Origin: Pirellulales bacterium
GTDB lineage: Bacteria; Planctomycetota; Planctomycetia; Pirellulales; Thermoguttaceae
Assembly: GCA_030605745.1 (NCBI GenBank)
Contig: JAUWHT010000114.1
Coordinates: 1-15,711 of the forward strand
Length of the DNA stretch: 15,711 nt
Direction of reading: 5' to 3'
The translations under genes were made by a program, and so were the position numbers. Under the pieces are notes generated by a model. The model saw only the letters and a list, made by a program, of their open reading frames with translations. It was not told where the DNA came from and did not search any database. Below, one piece after another: positions 13,399 through 15,711 of the stretch (positions within the stretch are counted from its first letter, which is position 1; each line of letters starts with the position of its first letter).

Positions 13399-14571
13399 TC
13401 AGGCTTGGTTCATGGTCCGGTTCATGGCCTTCAGAGTGCCCTTGTGGACGATTTTCCCCTGGTGGGTAACCAGCGAGTGCTGTACGATCTCGTCGTCCAT
13501 ATCGGGTGTGCCGATGCCTTTGTTGAACAGGTTTTTCACGTAGTGAAGCATGTTGTTCGCGTAGAGCCAACTCGCGTGGACGGGCATTGAGCCGGGGATG
13601 TTCCACAACCCGAACACCGAGACCCCGTGCTTTAGAACCTCACGACCCGGTTCGGACAGCACACAGTTGCCGCCCTGGTCGATGGCGACGTCCACGATGA
13701 CGGACCCCGATTTCATCCTGCCCAGCATTTCTTCCGTGATCAGAACCGGGGCCACTTCGCCGGGAACCAGCGCGCTGAGGATCACGATATCCGTTTCCTC
13801 GACCAGCGGGCTGACGGCCGCTCGCTCCTTTTCCAGCCAGTCGGGCGGCAGGAACTTGGCGTAGCCGCCTTCGCCGACGGCCAGCTCGGGCGGAACCTCG
13901 AAGCCGGCGATCTTAGCGCCTAGGCTCTCGGCCCCCTTGCGAGCATCCTCGCTGATGTCCACGGCCTTGATCGAGCCGCCCAGCCGTTTGGCAGTCGCGA
14001 TCGCCTGAAGGCCCACCACGCCGGCACCGATGATCAGGAATTTGGCCGCCTTTACGGTTCCCACGGCGGTGCCGATGATGGGAATGAACTTCGGCAACCT
14101 GTTGGCGGCAATCAATACCGATTTGTAGCCGGTGACGGTACTCATGGAGGTCAGGGCGTCCATTCGCTGAGCACGCGACGTGCGCGGAATGCTGTCCATC
14201 GTAAAGGCGGTGATGTTCTTCGCCCGCAACGCACGAATCATTTCGTGATTTGAGGGCGCCGCGGGATGGAGGAAGGTGATTAGCATCGTTCCCTCCCGCA
14301 TCATTTCCACTTCGTGCTTGTGGACTTCCTCGTTCAGCCAGGGTTGTTTGACCTTCAAGATGAGGTCCGACTGGGAGAACAGCGTTTGTGCATCCTCGAC
14401 GAGCTTCGCCCCGGCGTGCTCGTATTCCTCATCGGCCCGCAAGGCCCCCTTGCCGGCCGACGATTCCACCAGTACATCGAAGCCCATCTTGACGTACTCC
14501 GCCACCGTTTCGGGCAGTGCTGCTACCCGCTGTTCGTTTTCCAAGATTTCCTTCGGCACCCCGATGATCAT
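13399..14571 (-). CDS. pntA1: NAD(P) transhydrogenase, soluble subunit alpha-1
   Basis: This is domain I, the NAD(H)-binding cytoplasmic part of the transhydrogenase, related to alanine dehydrogenase. From ATG 14571 it has 390 aa, as usual for three-gene forms; GGAG lies 7 nt upstream. MIIGVPKEILENEQRVAALP (1-20) is the family start. The RQD loop that shapes the hydride-transfer site is intact: Arg130, Gln135 and Asp138 in PRTSRAQRMD. The Rossmann motif is GAGVVG (182-187) with Asp205 in KAVDIS, which favours NAD(H). VDVAIDQGGN (293-302) and MPVHAS (329-334) are conserved. The frame is open upstream to 14625, but that lacks a ribosome-binding site. It heads a pntA1-pntA2-pntB order. Confidence 0.96.
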   Translation of the reverse strand: MIIGVPKEILENEQRVAALPETVAEYVKMGFDVLVESSAGKGALRADEEYEHAGAKLVEDAQTLFSQSDLILKVKQPWLNEEVHKHEVEMMREGTMLITFLHPAAPSNHEMIRALRAKNITAFTMDSIPRTSRAQRMDALTSMSTVTGYKSVLIAANRLPKFIPIIGTAVGTVKAAKFLIIGAGVVGLQAIATAKRLGGSIKAVDISEDARKGAESLGAKIAGFEVPPELAVGEGGYAKFLPPDWLEKERAAVSPLVEETDIVILSALVPGEVAPVLITEEMLGRMKSGSVIVDVAIDQGGNCVLSEPGREVLKHGVSVFGLWNIPGSMPVHASWLYANNMLHYVKNLFNKGIGTPDMDDEIVQHSLVTHQGKIVHKGTLKAMNRTMNQA

Positions 14572-14610
14572 TGGTTGTCTCCTACTTTCTTTCGTCCAGT
14601 CTGAAAAATC

Positions 14611-14639
14611 ATTGTACCGACCCAATAGCCGGGACGCAA
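14611..14639 (-). promoter_or_regulatory. Candidate promoter of the pnt genes
   Basis: On the minus strand TTGCGT (14639-14634, 3/6) is followed after 17 nt by TACAAT (14616-14611, 5/6), 39 nt before the pntA1 ATG. The -35 element and most of the spacer lie within the repeat block next to it. Confidence 0.5.
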
Positions 14640-14736
14640 CGCGTCGCGGGTAGCAGGCCCGCGGGGCGTTGCCCCACGGCTATTGTGTTGAATGCTATTG
14701 TTGAGCAGGCCCGCGGGGCGTTGCCCCACGACTATT
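14624..14736. repeat. Composite repeat block between der and pntA1, family G
   Basis: A 32-bp unit GCAGGCCCGCGGGGCGTTGC... occurs at 14653-14684 and again at 14705-14736, identical at 31 of 32 positions. The first copy forms an inverted repeat with AATAGCCG (14624-14631 against 14677-14684), and further stems GACGC/GCGTC and GGGGC/GCCCC are nested inside. No gene is seen in the gap 14572-14762. Confidence 0.9.
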
Positions 14737-14762
14737 CATCAGAAGCGTCGGAGTATTTCGCC

Positions 14763-15711
14763 CTACTTCTTCAGCTTCGCGTCGATCTGGTCGCGTTGGT
14801 CGCTCTGCTGGCGCTTGCGGAGGTAGAGTTTGATGGGGACTTCGCCGAACTTGAGCCGGTCGCGGAACACGCCCAGCAGATAGCGCTGGTACTGTGCCGA
14901 TAGCGCGCGGGGATTGTTGCAGAAGAGCACGATCGTGGGCGGTTGCTCAGCGACCTGGGTGGCGTAGTAGATTTTCGGCCGGCGGTTGCGGTACACGGGC
15001 GGCGGGTTGTGATCCAGCGCGGCACGGACCAGCTTGTTCAAATGGGCCGTGGCGATCCGGCTCCGCGATTGCTTGAACAGCATTTGTGCGTGGTTTAACA
15101 GCGCCTTTACGTTCTTGCCCGTCTGGCCGGTGACAAACGCGATCGGCACGTGCCACATCGTGCGAAAGGTGTCGCGCAGGTACCTCACCCATTTTTCGGT
15201 GGGCATGCTGCCGGCCATCAGGTCCCACTTGTTGACCGTGAAGATGCACGGTTTGTACTCCTGGGCCACGTAGTCGCAAAGCTGCTTGTCGACCTTGCTG
15301 ATCCGCTGGCCGGCGTCGAAGAACAGCAGAACCACGTCTGCCCGGCGAATGCTCCGCCGGGCGCGGTGCGTGCTGTAGAAGTCAACGTCGGTGGCGATGT
15401 TTTTCGCGCGGCGAAAGCCGGGCGTGTCGATGGCCATGAACGCCTTGCCGTCCAACTCGAAGCGGACATCGACGCTGTCGCGGGTAGTGCCGGGCACCTC
15501 GCTGGTGATCATCCGCTCGGCCTCGGCCAACGTGTTCACCAGCGTGCTCTTGCCGGTGTTCCGGCGGCCCACGATGGCCACCTTCATCACGGGCTCTTCA
15601 ACCGCTTCTCCTTCCTCCGACGGCGCGGGCAGGCGCTGGGCGATGGCGCCGATCAACTCGGCCTTGCCGCGGTCCTGCTTCGCGCTTACGGCCAGAACCT
15701 TGCGGCCCAGA
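14763..15711 (-). CDS. der: Ribosome assembly GTPase Der, 3' part (5' end outside the window)
   Basis: Der (EngA) has two GTPase domains and a KH-like domain and helps mature the 50S subunit. About 315 residues are visible. They begin at the end of the first GTPase domain (VLAVSAKQDRGK, its G5 motif), continue through a short linker, and then the whole second GTPase domain: GRRNTGKST (G1), PGTTRDS (G2), DTPGF (G3), NKWD (G4) and FVTGQTGK (G5, where SALTG is usual). The KH domain follows (RRPKIYYATQVAEQPPTIVL, FRDRLKFGEVPIKLYLRKR). A TTG at 15656 could be called a start, but the frame continues to the edge with matching sequence, so the gene is partial. It ends 27 bp before the repeat block. 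Confidence 0.97.
   Translation of the reverse strand, partial: LGRKVLAVSAKQDRGKAELIGAIAQRLPAPSEEGEAVEEPVMKVAIVGRRNTGKSTLVNTLAEAERMITSEVPGTTRDSVDVRFELDGKAFMAIDTPGFRRAKNIATDVDFYSTHRARRSIRRADVVLLFFDAGQRISKVDKQLCDYVAQEYKPCIFTVNKWDLMAGSMPTEKWVRYLRDTFRTMWHVPIAFVTGQTGKNVKALLNHAQMLFKQSRSRIATAHLNKLVRAALDHNPPPVYRNRRPKIYYATQVAEQPPTIVLFCNNPRALSAQYQRYLLGVFRDRLKFGEVPIKLYLRKRQQSDQRDQIDAKLKK

Overview
The window is GC-rich bacterial DNA, and I infer a planctomycete, probably near the Pirellulales. The grounds are the style of the proteins (an ECF sigma factor starting at GTG, a divergent MreB beside a coiled-coil membrane protein, a UXS-type sugar decarboxylase, a three-gene pnt transhydrogenase) and, above all, short dispersed inverted repeats filling almost every gap. 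No rRNA, tRNA, CRISPR array or transposase gene is visible.

Left part (1-3804). The first codons of a minus-strand gene sit at the left edge behind a perfect Shine-Dalgarno. Next comes an ECF sigma factor on the minus strand, divergent from a glutamine amidotransferase (TrpG/PabA). A small overlapping pair, DUF4160 then DUF2442, follows with its own promoter-like sequence. It leads into lnt, apolipoprotein N-acyltransferase.

Middle (3805-8613, plus strand). A strong sigma-70-like promoter followed by an 11-bp tandem repeat drives a three-gene cluster: an MreC-like coiled-coil membrane protein, a small one-TM protein, and MreB. A repeat-packed gap of about 360 bp separates this cluster from glutamate decarboxylase. 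That gene is followed by an MqsA-type zinc-finger/HTH regulator with no toxin partner in view.

Right part (8616-15711, minus strand). Read in the direction of transcription: the 3' part of der (open at the window edge), then pntA1, pntA2 and pntB, then purE, mtnA and a UDP-glucuronate decarboxylase-like gene. The last converges on the MqsA-type gene with only 2 bp between the stops. The pnt genes make a proton-pumping transhydrogenase; purE is purine synthesis, mtnA is methionine salvage, and the sugar gene is envelope/exopolysaccharide precursor supply.

The most unusual content is of two kinds. First, at least seven different inverted-repeat families lie in the gaps, and some are partly translated: the last 32 residues of MtnA and about the last 50 of the small TM protein upstream of MreB come from repeats. 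A hairpin family headed by GTAG looks REP-like and lies at or beside the stop codons of the sigma factor and purE. Second, PntB carries Asn-Leu-Asp where the family has the Lys-Arg-Ser motif that holds the 2'-phosphate of NADP(H), which questions the cofactor of this enzyme.
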